Shown: piece after piece, positions 6,913 to 8,242 of the stretch
How the letters are laid out: the number at the start of each line of letters is the position of its first letter
Position numbering within the stretch: position 1 is the stretch's first letter
Notes under the pieces: generated by a model
The model's database searches: none
Seen by the model: the letters and a program-made list of their open reading frames with translations, nothing else
Told to the model about the DNA's origin: nothing
Source of the DNA: Planctomycetota bacterium
Lineage (GTDB): Bacteria; Planctomycetota; Phycisphaerae; Phycisphaerales; SM1A02
Direction of reading: 5' to 3'
NCBI GenBank assembly: GCA_014381385.1
Contig: JACNLR010000035.1
Location: 1-8,242, forward strand
DNA: 8,242 bases
Translations under genes and position numbers: made by a program

Positions 6913-7124
6913 CAATTTTTTGCAATGAAAAAGTAGCGCAAGAAATACTTGCAAAGGGTGACTGGATTGTAAGCAGTGCAACCGATGAAATCAAAAAGGG
7001 AATTGAAGCGGGATGCCACACTATTTTTATTGGCGATAAAACAGATACAATATGTCCGTCACTTTTTGCGCCAACTATTGACGATGCAAAGCGATTTATC
7101 AACGCATTCGAACGAGCGCATTAA
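6909..7124 (+). CDS. Small protein resembling the C-terminal tail of a HAD phosphatase, 71 residues
   Basis: A short ORF starting with GTG that overlaps the plsY stop (GTGA). Residues 18-40, from DWIVSS to CHTIFI, follow the pattern around HAD motif IV, usually W-hyd-hyd-GDxxxDI..G..AGC.TI.I. The spacing is right, but the two key positions are altered: GD is SS, and the second Asp is Glu. The tail (APTIDDAKRFINAF) resembles the closing helix of HAD-III enzymes. The nucleophile motif DxDxT, motif II and the rest of the core are absent, and plsY occupies the DNA upstream, so it is not simply one frameshifted gene. It may be a remnant, a partner protein or a new small domain. Its stop shares four bases with the pfkA stop. 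The HAD likeness is from memory and tentative. Confidence 0.6.
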   Translation: MTIFCNEKVAQEILAKGDWIVSSATDEIKKGIEAGCHTIFIGDKTDTICPSLFAPTIDDAKRFINAFERAH

Positions 7125-8218
7125 TCTCCAAAACACGTTCTTACCGCGCGAGCGGCGCGAATAAAACGATGCTCTTTTGGAACAAGGCGCTGTTTACCAG
7201 CAGTGTCGAGAATATTTTTTGCCTCTATATGCCCGTCGCACAATGCTACCATCGTGTTGAATTCCCCACGCATTGCTAGTTCAAAAGCAGCGGTTGCGAA
7301 CGTTGTTGCGATAACGCGGTCAGTTGCGGCTGGCTCGCCACCACGCTGGATGTGCCCAAGCGTAGTGGTTCTACTTTCAATACCAGTTTTCTCTTCAATC
7401 ATGGTTGCAACGTGCCTGCCGATGCCACCAAGTCGGATCGGATCGTGGCTTTTTTCGATATGCATGGAGACGACTTGCTCTCCACCTAACGGGCGCGCAC
7501 CTTCGGCGCAAGCGATAATGGAAAAACCACTCTGGTCACTTCGTCGGCTCTCAACAAACGCACAAATGTTGTCAATATCAAAAGGAATTTCTGGAATCAA
7601 AATCACATCCGAACCTGAAGCAAGACCGCTTGCAAGCGTAAGCCAACCTGCGTTCCTCCCCATGAGTTCACACACCATAACTCGGTGGTGACTATTCCCA
7701 GTGGAGTGCAAGCGATCGAGCGCCATAGTCCCAATGCGTGTTGCGGTTGTGAAACCTATAGTGAGATCAGTGCCATAAATATCGTTGTCAATAGTTTTTG
7801 GGATACCAATACATCGCAAGCCCGCTTCAACTAATGGTTTGGTACAGGTAAACGTGCCGTCTCCGCCTATGACAAAGAGTACATCAATAGAGTGTTCTTC
7901 CACCGTCGACATACATCTGTCTACGGCGTTTGAATATAATGGCGTACCGCTTTCATCCCTCCCTTCGTAATATTTTTCGGGAGAACATTTGTTATTTGTT
8001 CCAAGGATTGTCCCGCCACGAGTAAGTATGCCAGAGAGTTCATCAATACCAAGTTTTTGCACGCGGTTTTCTATAAGTCCTTGGTACCCGTCCCTGATTC
8101 CAACAACCTCTATTCCATCGTGATACAGCGCTGATTTGCCGATTCCTCGAATTGCTGCGTTGAGTCCGGGGCAGTCGCCGCCGCCTGTCAATATACCGAT
8201 GCGTTTTATTCTTTTCAT
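7121..8218 (-). CDS. pfkA: 6-phosphofructokinase (ATP-type residue at the GGDG position)
   Basis: Phosphorylates fructose 6-phosphate to fructose 1,6-bisphosphate in glycolysis. The 365 residues fit the PfkA family. The N-terminal phosphate loop is ILTGGGDCPGLNA (9-21). GGDG is at 118-121, with Gly121 at the place where ATP enzymes have Gly and most PPi enzymes have Asp. PKTIDND is at 140-146, with catalytic D144; K141 replaces the Gly of E. coli PfkA, as in PPi enzymes and the actinobacterial-type ATP enzymes. Substrate-binding motifs MGRNAGW (186-192), E210 and LGHIQRGG (287-294) are intact. The Gly/Lys pair suggests ATP as donor in the mixed group III, but the donor should be tested. The start ATG at 8218 has no Shine-Dalgarno. 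The gene ends tail-to-tail with the plsY operon, with no space for a terminator. Confidence 0.95.
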   Translation of the reverse strand: MKRIKRIGILTGGGDCPGLNAAIRGIGKSALYHDGIEVVGIRDGYQGLIENRVQKLGIDELSGILTRGGTILGTNNKCSPEKYYEGRDESGTPLYSNAVDRCMSTVEEHSIDVLFVIGGDGTFTCTKPLVEAGLRCIGIPKTIDNDIYGTDLTIGFTTATRIGTMALDRLHSTGNSHHRVMVCELMGRNAGWLTLASGLASGSDVILIPEIPFDIDNICAFVESRRSDQSGFSIIACAEGARPLGGEQVVSMHIEKSHDPIRLGGIGRHVATMIEEKTGIESRTTTLGHIQRGGEPAATDRVIATTFATAAFELAMRGEFNTMVALCDGHIEAKNILDTAGKQRLVPKEHRFIRAARAVRTCFGD

Positions 8219-8233
8219 AGGTTACATATTTTG

Positions 8234-8239
8234 ATTATC
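8234..8239 (-). promoter_or_regulatory. Candidate -10 element of pfkA
   Basis: GATAAT on the minus strand, one base from TATAAT, 15 bases before the pfkA ATG. It would give a leader of about eight bases, again with no Shine-Dalgarno. The -35 region lies outside the window. TATGTA at 8223-8228 is an alternative, closer element. Confidence 0.3.
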
Positions 8240-8242
8240 GGG

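Noticed and set aside
6345..7019. 224-residue minus-strand ORF opposite plsY and the small downstream ORF
   Set aside because: The plus strand encodes clear PlsY motifs here; the minus reading has Pro/Ser/Thr-rich, low-meaning sequence and crosses the plsY stop.
6909..7124. The small HAD-tail ORF as the 3' end of a frameshifted full HAD gene
   Set aside because: The DNA directly upstream is an intact plsY with its C-terminal motif, so no HAD core is present in any frame next to it.
7203..7691. 162-residue plus-strand ORF opposite pfkA
   Set aside because: It lies entirely inside pfkA, whose catalytic motifs are intact on the minus strand; no family features and no start signals.

Overview
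This window is ordinary-looking bacterial chromosome of moderate GC, densely packed with housekeeping genes on both strands. I see no tRNA, rRNA, CRISPR array, insertion sequence or phage gene. The gene set suggests a member of the Planctomycetota, perhaps a Phycisphaerae-like lineage. The clues are an archaeal/eukaryotic-type prolyl-tRNA synthetase, a FabZ-like dehydratase with an N-terminal extension, a degenerate UbiA-like membrane protein, a small Hc1-type histone-like protein, and few Shine-Dalgarno sites. This assignment is inferred from remembered family patterns, not from a search.

Layout. At the left edge lies the N-terminal part of a UbiA prenyltransferase gene on the minus strand (1-229). 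It diverges from proS (252-1775, +) across only 22 bases. A strong intrinsic terminator follows proS at 1866-1898. Next is an unrecognised 75-residue ORF (1944-2171, +), which runs tail-to-tail into manA. A minus-strand block then reads, in transcription order, purB (5428-3992), a short histone-H1-like gene (3814-3641) and its terminator, then fabZ (3570-3097) and manA (3097-2162), which are translationally coupled. A plus-strand operon starts divergently from purB: a UbiA-like membrane protein (5516-6250), plsY (6247-6912) and a 71-residue ORF resembling the tail of a HAD phosphatase (6909-7124), joined by ATGA and GTGA overlaps. It meets pfkA (8218-7121, -) tail-to-tail, with the two stop codons sharing four bases.

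Functions. The genes cover translation (proS), purine synthesis (purB), sugar phosphate metabolism (manA, pfkA), fatty acid and phospholipid synthesis (fabZ, plsY), prenylation of a quinone precursor (ubiA) and probably chromosome packaging (the Hc1-like protein). Apart from the lipid pair fabZ and plsY, which sit in different operons, they do not form one pathway.

The most interesting non-coding signal is start-site architecture. Three genes (purB, the UbiA-like gene and the 75-residue ORF) have a TANNNT -10-like hexamer followed by exactly six bases and then ATG, as expected for leaderless mRNAs. Two of these hexamers, in the purB/UbiA-like divergent region, are embedded in perfect inverted repeats. 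Only the histone-like gene has a textbook Shine-Dalgarno sequence. I found no convincing new defence or mobile system. The best candidates for undescribed biology are the two small ORFs, the palindrome-covered promoters and the structured leader of the histone-like gene.
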